Shown one piece after another: positions 12,201 to 27,148 of a stretch of 64,000 nucleotides of DNA. Each line of letters opens with the position of its first letter. Position 1 is the first letter of the stretch. The stretch is from positions 3,489,324-3,553,323 of the forward strand of contig BDGG01000001.1 of assembly GCA_001949185.1 (NCBI GenBank), written 5' to 3'. The notes below the pieces were generated by a model. The model was given only the letters and a program-made list of their open reading frames with translations. It ran no database searches and was not told the DNA's origin. Position numbers and translations under genes: made by a program. Source of the stretch: Ramazzottius varieornatus (taxonomy: Eukaryota; Tardigrada; Eutardigrada; Parachela; Ramazzottiidae).

Positions 12201-15200
12201 GCGTCTCCACCGGGTTCTGTGTCAGCCAGACCGCCTTCTGTAATAATGTTCCAGGTGAGCGAAGCCTTCACAATCGGAATACGCTACGTAGTTCAGAAAT
12301 GGGTGGCTTATTGTATTAACACTTTCGTGAATTTTGTAGACTGTCCGGATGGTGAAGACGAGAAACATTGCGCTTGTGAGGTTCAGCACTTTGATTGTGG
12401 CGAACCGGACCATCAGTGTATTCCCGACGTAGGCCTTCATAAACTTGTCTTTACGCGAACCGAGTATACTAGAGTGTGGTTTTTCTACAGAGTTACGTTT
12501 GCGACGATAGCCCCGACTGTAGCAACCACGCGGATGAGCAACACTGTGAGCATCGTCCGAGGTGTCAAGAGAACGAGTTCAAGTGCCGGTTCTCGGGTGC
12601 CTGTGTCGATGAGAAGCTGGTGTGCGACGGTCACGACGACTGTCCCGATAAAGAAGACGAGTTTGGCTGTCTGTCTCCGGATCCTGGTATCAGACAGTGC
12701 GGCAAGGATGAGTTCTCTTGCATGAATGGAGAAAAGTGCCTGTCGATATCCAAGCGCTGTGATAAGGTATGATACCCGTATCGTTTTCGTTTTTGGTTGA
12801 TTCATAGGCATTCTCTGACTGTTTTGCACAGGTTGCCGATTGCAAGGATGGCTCAGATGAGACTGGTTGTTCGGATTTTGATCCTAGCTCTTCCGGCTCG
12901 GTGGGGGTAATATGGGTGGAAAGAAGGAACTTGACGGCGACTACCGCACTAGTTGAGTGGAAGACTCCGGATGGAGTGAAACCTTCCAAGGATGGATACA
13001 CGGTCAGCATCGCAGCCGATGGCCTGCCTGCTGTCGACCAACGTCATGCAGTCAACTCTTTCATCTTCCTGGACCATCTGATCCCGTACACGAAGTATAA
13101 AGTGTCAGTACGCGCCGCGAAAGAAACCCGACTTCCGGGCAGAAACAGGTCAGCCCATAACAATCATAACTCCACCAAACGATCTGACTGACCGAAGTAT
13201 TCGCTACAAATTGAAAAATGGGTGTATCTCTATATGAGAGGAACTAATGTTATGAAAATAAGCTGGAAAATTAACGATAGAAATGAGGGTCCCGCAAACG
13301 AACTTGACAAGGCAGGTTTTGCAAACGGCTCACCATTCCCGCCAGTAATATCGAAATCGTGCGTCACTTGGAAAAACAGCCTTAACAGAATTGTTTTGCC
13401 GAGCTTTCGAATATAGATTATTAATTCGAACAGATGACAGAATTATCACGAATGTGAAATTTGAACAGGTCGGTATCGTTCACAACCAAGATGGACACGC
13501 CAACGTCTCCTCGAAACGTCCAGGTCCATCAGGTAGCCGACAGTGCCATTCCCGCCATACGCATACAGTGGGAGGCTCCAGAGCATCCTAATGGGCCACT
13601 CAGGAAGTACAGTGTTACGCTGCGAAGTGTTCGAGGTGTTGCCACCTTGAGCGTTCCTTCGACCTACTCTTTCGTAGTCTACAGCGACCTCTTCCCGGAA
13701 ACCATGTACACTGTCACGGTCCGTGCGATAGTAGGTACACCAGACGAGCCAGTGGCTTTCGAAAGCGAACCCTCGAAAGAAGTGATGATCAAAGTGGGCA
13801 AAGACGCGCTGGTCGTACCTGTTCACGACCTAAAGATCAGGGTTACTAATGGAAGCTGTGTGGAGCTGAGCTGGGTCCGACCGGGAGTTCCTGTCGTCGT
13901 CAACGAATATATGGTGGTGGAAGCCTCAGGAGAAGTCAAGCCTGTTCGAACCGGTAACATTATAATATATTTTTCATACACACTGTTATTAGATAAATTT
14001 CTTGGAAATGGTTATCGTCACCCAGCAAAACCCACTAAGGTTTTGCCACCCACCGAATTAATTACTGAAATCCACTTTAGTTTTTGTCATCCACTAAAAC
14101 TGAAAATTGATTACGAATACTTTACACCCAGTAAGTTTATTGTCACCCAGTGTTTGAACTCCGTTGCCAGTGCTAGTTTCTGCTTAGCCACAGCAGAGAG
14201 AGTTGCGGAACGGAGAAAAGTCCAGCGAACACGACTTTCGGTAACAACCGCGTGCCCGCAGATATGAGAGTGGCATCGAAAAGCCCAAACCCGTCTGATC
14301 CCAGAGTACGAAGCTTGTCGATAGACCTGAACGTTCTTCGCTTTGGTGGTTGCGCTTAGCAGCAAGTCCGCCTGGTGCGGGGACTCTTCGTTCCCCGAAG
14401 TGGGTGACAATGACCTCACCCAAGATTATTTAGATTATGAAATAATATTCACAAAAGACTGAAATAATATTGATAGTCTAGTTGTCAAAATGATATTATT
14501 CGGATGCTGTAAGTTGAGAAGGCTCGGCGAAGCGAAATTAAGAATTTTCGGCACGGCGAGAAACGGCGAAAATTCTTATCTTCGCTTCGAAGAGCCTCAT
14601 CTAGCTGCGAGATTATTATTATGTCGTTTGAACCTGGTTTTTTAGTGGGTACGAAGGTCGACGTGTGTGACTTGCGAGCCGGTACTCTCTATACGTTCTA
14701 CGTGAAGGCAGTCAACAAGGAAAGCCAGAGTCCGGCAGCTGAGATCGACGTGAGGATGCCTGGTGAGATAGTTGCGCCACCGACCGACTTGCATGCCAAG
14801 ACGTTGAGCGCGACGAGTGTTGCTGTAACGTGGTCCCTGCCGCTAAACGTCCCAGCAGGTACTCGGTACGCAGTCTACTACGGGCTGGGGCTGAGAGACA
14901 TCATGCAGGCCTCAGGACCGAAGGTGGTAGTGACCGACACCAACAAGGCGGCAGTGACTGGACTTCATGCGTGCCGAAGCTACCTTTTCCTGGTTAGAAT
15001 TGAAGGACCGACGGTGTACTCCAACTTCAGTGGCGCAGCAAGGAGCAATACTGGGGCAGAGTTGAAAAAGGCACCGACGAACGTTCGAGTAGAACGAGTT
15101 AAAGACAGATCTGGAGGTATGTCTTCTACTTTGATAAATTAAAGACTAATGTACGTGGCTTCAGTGAAGTGTTTCAGCTGTGATACCGACGCAAGTGACG

Positions 15201-16359
15201 GTGCTCTGGGACGTAACCTGTGCGGCTTTCACTGCTGTCAACTCCTCGGCACCTTACTGGGTTCGCGTGAAAGACCTGACCAACCCTCAGCTCGTCATAC
15301 CTCTTCGCCTGTCCAAGACCTTCGTCGGACTGAACGGTAGCGATGCGCTTATCGGAGTTCTGAAGAGAGGCAACCGATACAGTGTGTCAGTGCGTTACGG
15401 AAACGTCGAAGATGCAGAGTGGTCTGAACCGGTAAGGACATTTTATTCCGCTTTCACTTCAGTTCCTTGGTCAAACTTGATCGATCTGTTTTGTGATAGG
15501 TCCTGTTTGTAACTGCTGCCTATAACGCGCCAGTGGCATTTGTGGCATCTCAAGCAGAAAATGGCTCATTCGTCCTGACATGGACGCCGCCTAAGGAGCT
15601 CATGAGAATGAAGGACGCCGACGGTGTTCCCGTAGTTTTCAACGTGTCCATGCGGAAGAGGGATGGAAAAGTGCATTATTACAAGGCCTCCGAGAGTCCT
15701 TTCGTGATCAGCGAGAACGTGGTTGTTGGCGAGAAGTACACGTTCCAGATCGCTGCTGTGGATCATCTGGGCGGTGTGGGTATACCCGCCGAAAGCGAAA
15801 CCGTCCCCAAATTCGGTACGTAAAGAGGATTTCGACACCCTGCATACATCCGTACCACAGAAAGGCGTGTTTCTCTGTATGCAAGTTCGTGGAACAAATT
15901 GCGGTCTATACAGAATTGTTTCGCACACACCTGCGTCGTGTATTAAAATAAAATCGGGTTTCCGTGTATGACGATCCAGCCATATTGACTGGTCATCCAG
16001 AAATTTTTGGTGCAATGGTTTTTCTTGCAGAGCTTCAACATGTGGAAGAAGATTCGAGTAGCGCAGGGGTCGTGGTGCCAATACTTGTTCTAGTGATTGC
16101 TGGTCTATTAGTGGCCTTTGTATTAGTTCGTCGTTATCGACGGAGAAATCAACGCTCAGGCTCGTCTTTCCCCGCCACGCGCTTTCATAACACTCCCTAT
16201 GGAAATGACTTTACAGAATGTAAGTCTTGATCATGAATCTAACATCCCCATTCAACTGAGATAATCTTGTTATGTGGTTCAATTGCAGTGGACATGGACG
16301 AGGATCTGCCGGTGTTTCGAGCATTTCAGGCCGATGACAGCCAACCACTGGTTACCTAA
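6217..16359 (+). CDS. SORL1: Sortilin-related receptor SorLA (VPS10/LDLR/FN3), complete
   Basis: Type I receptor that sorts cargo between Golgi, endosomes and surface. 29 exons: 6217-6465, 6546-6786, 6856-7117, 7180-7337, 7430-7534, 7625-7797, 7976-8082, 8142-8402, 8466-8765, 8838-9024, 9095-9312, 9393-9580, 9807-10690, 10945-11081, 11179-11319, 11385-11515, 11585-11611, 11697-11792, 11905-12039, 12108-12254, 12340-12428, 12491-12766, 12832-13148, 13469-13953, 14646-15116, 15178-15431, 15500-15815, 16031-16219, 16289-16359. These sum to 6615 nt, 2204 aa (human about 2214). Order: signal peptide; propeptide ending RFRR (60-63), a furin-type site; VPS10 with 10CC module (to ~753); YWTD-type propeller (~754-1060); EGF-like; ten LDL-A repeats (~1090-1510); about six FN3; one TM (~2131-2153); short tail. 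The tail has an NTPY motif and ends [14 protein letters not shown], like the acidic GGA-binding end of SORL1. Start 6217 chosen over in-frame 6166 for context and because the signal peptide follows directly. Confidence 0.97.
9613..9736. mobile_element. MITE family A copy in SORL1 intron 12
   Basis: 124-bp palindromic element with ends TGGGATGTTGGCAA / TTGCCGACGTCCCA and inner arms CCCAAGTGGCGTACG / CACGCGCCGCTTGAG. It is flanked by AAAT on both sides, a possible target duplication. It fills about half of the 226-bp intron 9581-9806. Confidence 0.75.
14520..14597. repeat. Foldback repeat in SORL1 intron 24
   Basis: Inverted repeat with arms AGGCTCGGCGAAGCGAAATT and its complement ending CTTCGCTTCGAAGAGCCT, loop rich in GGCGA. 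The host intron (13954-14645, 692 bp) is the longest in the gene and also holds AT-rich segments with repeated CACCCAC/GTCACCCAG words, so it looks enlarged by insertions. Confidence 0.6.
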
Positions 16360-16782
16360 CACGGCGTATGTGTTCAAACGTTTTACGGATGAGTTTTTAT
16401 ATATCTGTGGTTCCCTGGGATGCTTGTGATGGATTACGCTATAATCCTTACGCCAAAGAGTTCAGTCAAATCGTGACCAAGAAACTTATCCAAGTATGGG
16501 TTGTTACTTTCTTCTTATTTCTTTCTTTCTCTCCTTCGCACTTGTGTTATGGCCTTACTTGTTTGCCAGATCGATTCTATCGCTGTTATTGCGTACTTTT
16601 TGTTTGAGCTTGTGTGTTGAGTGTCAACATGGGTACCCGGAAACAATAATTGATACCCCTCGATCTGCACGACTAGCGTACTACCGGGTGTGATTTTGTT
16701 TTACTGCATTTGGTCTCCCTTTCGAGAGCTCGAGGCAGCTACGGTTTTTAATTTGATAACCGTTTTAGTTTCCTCCTTTCTC

Positions 16783-16804
16783 TGTGTGTGTGTGTGTGTG
16801 TGTG
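16783..16804 (+). repeat. (TG)11 microsatellite
   Basis: Eleven TG dinucleotides in the 3' UTR region of SORL1, upstream of its polyadenylation signals. Confidence 0.95.
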
Positions 16805-16843
16805 ATTGATTCATTTCTACAACTTGTGAATAATTTGGTTCAG

Positions 16844-16862
16844 AATAAAATGGTTGAATAAA
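16844..16862 (+). terminator. Polyadenylation signals of SORL1
   Basis: Two AATAAA hexamers, at 16844-16849 and 16857-16862, about 490 bp past the SORL1 stop codon, with no other plus-strand gene end nearby. Confidence 0.6.
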
Positions 16863-16918
16863 ATGCTTCTTCTTTCCCTCTGCGGTGAACTGTCTACCTT
16901 CTGTGTGACTTGAACAGA

Positions 16919-17830
16919 AACGTTATCTTAAGTGGCGCAAATTGCTAGCGCAGACCTATGAGGACGCGCGCCACTTGAGATAGCGATCGTGTTCAGTTCA
17001 TTTTATTTCAGTGTTGTATTTAGTTTCAGTCCGAGACTGATAAAATATTTGTTCTTAAATCAGTTTCAGTTCTAGTCTCGGGACGAGACCGAATCAACAG
17101 CCTGATCCCTCGGACTGAAACTCGAAACACAGAGACCGATTCGCCCAGGCAGAGATCAAAACTAGATCGAGAAGGGACTGAAAGTGATTTGTGGTGGTTA
17201 TCAGTCTCCGTCTGGGGACTGAAATTGAAAGATTTCGGTCTGTGGGACGAACAAGGAAATACGCGAAACGCATTTTCGAATCCTCGGGTTTCTGTTTTCC
17301 CAAAGATAGAGGAGGATCCCGGATACCTTTATGAGGCGTCATGATCAGCGGAACACCACTTCGTAAACTCGAAAAGGTTTTTAAAATGTGTCGCAAATGG
17401 TTTTCAGAATTCTTTTTTGAGTTGAGATATGGTGGTTCGCCGACAAAGATGCTTCATAGTGGTATTTGGAGACGTCTATTTTTGGGAGAACAAAAGCCAG
17501 AGGATTCGGAGAGGGCTCTCCGCACGTCCTTTGTCAGTCCCAGAGACTAAAACTGATATCTCAAACTTTCAGTTTCAGTCGACCAGTCTGAGACTGATAT
17601 CCTTTGCAAATCAGTTTCAGTGAGTCAGTCTCGGGACTGAAACTGATATCTCTGAGATATTCGATTTTAACAGTCTGACTGAGAGTCATTGAGAAAGAGT
17701 CCCAATTCAGTCCAGTCGGACTGAACTGATATATCTGGGGGTGAGTGTTTAGCAGTCCGACAAGACATGGGACCAATAATCTGGGACTGAAACTGAATAC
17801 AACACAGGTTCATTTGCCGACGCCCGACTT
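16919..17830. mobile_element. MITE family A copy split by a later insertion
   Basis: Left part (AAGTGGCGCAAATT ... GCGCGCCACTTGAGATAG CGATCGTGTTCAG) ends at about 17003. The right end TTGCCGACGCCCGAC resumes at about 17815. Removing the inserted DNA restores the family consensus, so this copy is older than the insertion. Confidence 0.65.
17004..17807. mobile_element. Non-autonomous hAT-like element nested in a MITE
   Basis: About 800 bp with terminal inverted repeats: CAGTGTTGTATTTAGTTTC on the left, and the complement of CTGTGTTGTATTCAGTTTC on the right. It is bordered by a perfect 8-bp duplication GTTCATTT (16996-17003 and 17808-17815), as hAT transposases make. The interior has many copies of CTCGGGACTGAAACTGATAT in both orientations and no transposase frame. 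Class assignment is inferred from the TSD length and CAGTG-like ends; five extra bases lie between the left TSD and the repeat. Confidence 0.6.
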
Positions 17831-18351
17831 AGTAATATTTTCTCTGAAGATTTTTGGAGCGAGAAAATTGCGAAGCGGTTTCTGTGGCTGAATGTTTGGC
17901 GATATTGACCTGGTTCAGAAGGACGTCACTGCGGATTTCGTTCATATCGGCGAGTAGTGGTCGAAGGATTTACGATGTATTGTATTCAATGGATGAGAGC
18001 TGCTTATGTTAATTGATGTGACCGTTTGTGACGCTACGTGACTGTGTTTTAATGAAGGAAGGTGCGTGGGTGACTGGTGAATGTGGAGCCAGTAGAGCAG
18101 GATCTGATTCATCTGATCGTAATGTGACTTCGGACGTTCGATCTCACGCTCCATACCATACGGTACGCTCTGATGGCTCCTGTAGCTACAGCTTACTATC
18201 TCATTCATGTCCGCCGGGAAAAAGACGTGACGGTGCCTCTCCAATGACAGACGTCACAACATGGGGGGCTTAATCGGGCATGGTGGGTCTTTGTACGTTC
18301 GCCGAGCTTGGGGCGGTGAAACGCTCAACAATCGTTCGTCATAAAACGGTT

Positions 18352-18357
18352 ATATAC
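18352..18357 (+). promoter_or_regulatory. Possible TATA box of the SIK-like kinase gene
   Basis: TATATA in GGTTATATACCC, 125 bp upstream of the kinase ATG at 18482. The position fits a short 5' UTR. No other support. Confidence 0.35.
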
Positions 18358-18481
18358 CCACCTTTTCGTTTGAACATCCCTCTTCTTTTGCTGGATCGAG
18401 CAGCAGTCGTGGTCGGTGTATTCAGTTGGCGACTGATCTCGTAATTGCGGTTGAAATCAATCGAATATTGCATGTTTCGTA

Positions 18482-23554
<5,073 letters not shown>

Positions 23555-23811
23555 CGATGATGCTTTTGATCATAATGTCGACGATTTAGTTACCGATCTA
23601 AAAGCTTTGTTTCGCAAATGCCGAGCGGCGCATCAAAGTAATAACGAATGCAAATCAATTTCATGTCTGCTATACAACGACCAGCGTAAAATCTTTTGAG
23701 CATAACCATCCGGTAGCAAGAGCAACAAGCGGCAGCAGCTCATTCAGATTTGGCGAGTTCGTTTCACAGATTCGGCCAGATCGATCAGGTCCAGCTTGGA
23801 TGTGAGGTCCT

Positions 23812-24187
23812 TCATTTTCTGGCGACCGCCGTCAAGTCAGAACATCCCATGACTTCAGAAATAAGCGTCAAGAGTTCACTGCGGATGCCTGCGGTACCTG
23901 CTCAAAAATATCGCTTGAACACAATGCCGACCTTGAATATCGTGGGACCAAAATGTTAACTGACTTTCATATCAACCAGCCATGATATCGGCGCTGCAAA
24001 GTGCGCCACCTTCAATCCTGTATGCCCAGCACGGCGACGTCTCGCTCTTGCTGCTCCAAGAGCCAACGTTAACGGTGACAATCTTTTCCCGAACTTGGCC
24101 CGATGGTTCTTCGACGGTGATGATAAAATGCTGTACTGCTCTGGGTGATGAAGCCCCCGAGCAACATATCATCAGCAAAAGCGCTAA
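23812..24187 (-). CDS. Partial small gene, unrecognised
   Basis: Two minus-strand exons that fit in phase. One runs from an acceptor near 24187 to 23977 and reads LLLMICCSGASSPRA, then VEEPSGQVREKIVTVNVG and a stretch with three cysteines (SPCWAY, ALCSAD). The second, 23897-23812, ends SELLTLISEVMGCSDLTAV, ARK, stop. The hydrophobic LLLMICC near the beginning looks like the end of a signal peptide whose start is in an upstream exon I could not place. The donor (GTTGAT) is weak. Function unknown. Confidence 0.4.
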
Positions 24188-24438
24188 GCATTACAGCCGG
24201 AAGACAACTATAGGTTGACCCATCGTGGTCCTGGTCGAACGGTTATGCGGAGCTGTCGAGATGTACGGTGAGAGGTGGTTTACAACGTAGGTTTTAGCTT
24301 CAGAGATTCATAGCCATAAAGCTCTACCGTCGCAATTTGTAAAATTTATATCTTTTTATCACACCACGAAGGAAGCCAAGTTTCGACCGAAGTCGGTACC
24401 ACAATTTGTGTTCAGAAGATTCCCACGATCGGGCTAAT

Positions 24439-25233
24439 ATGCTCCACCAAATGCAGAGGATCATAACCATTGCTGTTCTGTTTTCAATAATTTCTTTCGG
24501 TTACGGTAAGGCAGCTGTTTCATATGACGATGGAGCTCGAGCTGGTTGATATGAACGATGGTAAAGTTATGCTTCTCAGGTGTCCGTTTCAAGCGACAGG
24601 GCCTGGGCGCATTTGGTCCAGCCCGCACGACAAACAAACCCTTTATCGACACGGATGAAACTGGCGGGATAGACCTAATAGCTGCTGCTTTGAAAATTAC
24701 TTCCGCTCCAGCCGTGGACCAAGCATTTGCAATTGTCGGCCCAGCTAATGTGCAGGTAACCAACGTGTGTTACTGTGCAAAAGCGCTCAAATTTGCCATC
24801 ATTGTGTCTGCTCCGACGGGGTATAATATTTGCAGACTGTTCCGACAACTCCGCGTCCTGGTGGGCCAGGAGGCACTCGGGGACCTCCTCCGCAGACCAC
24901 AACCTACCTCGGCTACCTTGCAGGTTCGCCGTACCCTTTCGTCGTTGGAGGACCACCCGATATTCCAAATTTCGGCTCGAAGTGGAATGGACCATGGGGG
25001 TACAGTAACTGTCGCCTTGTGTTCTCCGAGAGCGTTGCTCGATTTTCCGCAATTACTCTATGAAATGAAAAGCAGAAAACGTAAGGCTACTCATGGCTTG
25101 ATTTTGCAGGTACCCGTTAGGACACATCCAGAGCTTCCGAGGAACCGGCCAATATATCCCGAACTATGCGTACTATCCACTGTCTTACTTTGGTTCTGCC
25201 CTCGTGCCGACAGCATATTCGGTTTCCGGCTGA
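24439..25233 (+). CDS. Secreted Gly/Pro/Tyr-rich protein, 176 aa
   Basis: Four exons: 24439-24505, 24580-24755, 24836-24999, 25110-25233; 531 nt, in phase. Exon 1 is a signal peptide (LHQMQRIITIAVLFSIISFG) with a phase-1 donor. The next residues hold a dibasic site RFKR (25-28), suggesting propeptide cleavage. The middle is a short neutral domain (GGIDLIAAALKITSAPAVDQ). The third exon is Pro/Gly/Thr-rich (TVPTTPRPGGPGGTRGPPP) and the last is Tyr/Gly-rich (GTGQYIPNYAYYPLSYFGS). That composition is seen in structural cuticle or matrix proteins (inference). The third donor (GTACAG) is weak but is the only one keeping phase. No family recognised. Confidence 0.65.
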
Positions 25234-25494
25234 TTCTGCATGATGCTCGAGAATGCTTTCGCCATTCCCTTTGCGCAAAGTCCATTGCGTTCTTACAGTT
25301 CGCTTACGGGCGTGTGTACGACGAAATGTCTGTGTTGAGCAAAGCTAGCAGCGTTTTGATCGGGCTTTGTTGTGGCGCCATCTTCAGCGGAACTGTGCGA
25401 CTCATGTTTCAACGAGGAAGCTGTGACGTAACAGAACCTGAAATTCAACCACGAATTAAAAGACTGCAACGCATACGTGCCCTTGCCAGGATCC

Positions 25495-25634
25495 TACGAG
25501 GTGAAAGAAGAGTTGTCAGTGTAAAATCGCATGATGAAGTTGACATCAACAGAAAGAGAGAGAGAATAGGCGGTCCTATTCTTTCTCTTCACCATGCGAT
25601 TTCACACTGACAACTCCGCTCTTTTCACCTCGTA
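25495..25634. mobile_element. MITE-like palindrome, 140 bp
   Basis: Left arm TACGAGGTGAAAGAAGAGTT, GTCAGTGTAAAATCGCATG; right arm is its inverted copy ending CTTTTCACCTCGTA. The arms are about 60 bp each and nearly identical, so the insertion looks young. It lies just downstream of the 176-aa gene. Confidence 0.75.
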
Positions 25635-25848
25635 TTACCTTTCTAGCAAAAAGTATTTTCGAACAGGCAGATGGCGCTGCCTCGCACAATGAACTTCACC
25701 CCAGAGAGAAGACTCGATCCTAAGTCTCTGTTCTTGCAGTCTGCGCCACATACCTGGGAAACGACTTATACCCCAATACGAGCTTTGAAATAACAGAGTT
25801 TCCATCCTAAATTAAAAAATTCCCTGTAAAAATTCGAGGGAGCTGGAG

Positions 25849-26738
25849 TTAAGTTGATGGGGGTGCACCTGTATCGCGTTCCTTCATTTGAATAACATCC
25901 TTGATGTACCGATTTGTAAGTGGTTGTCGAGCCGACAGATGAGGATTCGCAGCTGCATTTTTATCGATTGTTGAAGTGGCTTTATCGTACACGGCGGGAG
26001 AGATAAACGCGTTGGCTGTGAACCTTGACTCCCACGCATGCTCATTGGCCCAGTAGGCAAGCTGCCAACCATTCTCGATTTCTGACTGGTCGCTGTAAAG
26101 CGGGCAAGGCGGTGACTAAGATTTATGGCCATCAAATACATCAGGTGCGGATCAGATACGATTGCCCGAGCCCTCCATTGTTCGTAACAAGTTACAGGGC
26201 TCGACTACCCCATCTCATTTGCGTGCCTGACTCGTCATAGTCGAATTCTTCATTCTTGTCCAGCCGGATAACATCGCGCAGCTTACCACTCTTTCCTCCT
26301 GTACTCAAGCCATCCTCCAAACTTGTTGGTCCACACCCATCGTCGAAAACATCGGACAAGGAATTCTACAGAACCGGAAAGGCCTTCGGAGGAAGTACTC
26401 GCCGATTCAGGAAAGCTGGATGGTTGATCGGCAATACCTCAGCAAAATGTCGCCGGTGTTTTCCCTTCTCGTCGGGACATACGCGTCGCTTCTCTTCGTT
26501 TTCTCTACAGGTAAGCACGGAACGTAAATTTTAGCCATTTTGACGACGCTTGATAAGAGGGACTTATCGTTGCGTTACGCCATTTTACGAAGTGAGGTCT
26601 GTCATTACGGATGCTTCGTGCGCAGAGGATTCCTGTATCGCTTTCCGCGATCGAGTTTCCAGAATAACATAGGGTGTCTTGGGGTTGACAGAGGTGCGCC
26701 GGTTGATTGAAGGGCTCACGTATTCGATACCTGTCGAA
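25849..26738 (-). CDS. Unrecognised protein, C-terminal three exons
   Basis: Minus-strand exons 26738-26609, 26365-26196 and 26092-25849 join without phase breaks (GCATCC|AATTCC, then CCCT|CGACC). They encode about 180 residues. Readable landmarks: STGIEYVSPSINRRTSVNP in the first, an acidic segment LDKNEEFDYDESGTQMRWG in the second, and ENGWQLAYWANEHAWESRF with AFISPAVYDKATSTIDKN in the last, ending GAPPST. It is hydrophilic with no membrane segment. I do not recognise the family. Upstream exons are needed but were not placed; an open stretch at 26947-27148 on the same strand may be another gene end. The second intron (26366-26608) contains a plus-strand signal-peptide exon. Confidence 0.5.
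26447..26510 (+). CDS. Candidate signal-peptide exon, possible Fasciclin-2 exon 1
   Basis: ATG followed by a 21-codon hydrophobic segment (MSPVFSLLVGTYASLLFVFS) and a consensus donor ACAG|GTAAGC in phase 1. The Fasciclin-2 coding sequence starts at 37311 with a phase-1 acceptor and lacks its signal peptide, so this exon is compatible; the joined chain would cleave near VAQA. The implied intron is 10.8 kb and would span other genes. Equally it could start an unknown gene. It lies antisense inside an intron of the minus-strand gene. Confidence 0.3.
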
Positions 26739-26946
26739 CTGTAGGGATTTTTTCCTTCCTTGTTATTGTTATTGCGTGACTTGGACAGGTGTTTCACGTT
26801 TATTTACATGACTACAGTGTGTCGAGAATTGAAAATCACAAGGCTACAACGGCGTCCTTCTACGCGCCTTTGTATTAGACTATTTCCGTTGTACCTATTC
26901 GGCAGTTTTCCGTGATATGGTGCTCTCGCCAGCGTGGACCTCAAAT

Positions 26947-27148
26947 TTATTTTGCGCTAAGTAATGTTTGCTGGAGCGGAGATAAATCAGCGTTATCCAA
27001 CAAGCAAAACAGCACGGCGTGTTTTATGGCAGGGTTTCCCATCTGCCAGTCGGCATCAACTGCGAGCTTTTCGCTGCCGTTTCCGCTTGACGAAACCAAC
27101 TCTTTGTGGACAGATGGAGATGCATGAATATTGACGAAGGCATTAGCG
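26947..27148 (-). CDS. Terminal exon of an unrecognised gene (tentative)
   Basis: After an acceptor (atatag) a frame of 67 codons runs to TAA. It reads NAFVNIHASPSVHKELVSSS, then DADWQMGNPAIKHAVLFCLL and ends LLSAK. Amino-acid usage looks coding, but no upstream exon was joined with confidence. It may be a separate gene or an alternative end of the 25849-26738 gene. Confidence 0.3.

Noticed and set aside
23744-23818. Short minus-strand frame MKDLTSKLDLIDLAESVKRT
   Set aside because: It follows an acceptor but a longer upstream exon reads in phase into a stop at 23812, making this 3' UTR more likely.
23982-24152. Kunitz-like reading (ARWFFDGDDKMLYC) on the plus strand
   Set aside because: The first two cysteines and the YGGC motif are missing, and minus-strand exons covering the same bases join in phase, so it is probably antisense.
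24558-25610. A 350-codon plus-strand open frame
   Set aside because: It overlaps the four-exon 176-aa gene; exons 3 and 4 in a different frame have far better composition and splice sites. The long frame also runs into the MITE at 25495. Only its first part coincides with a true exon.
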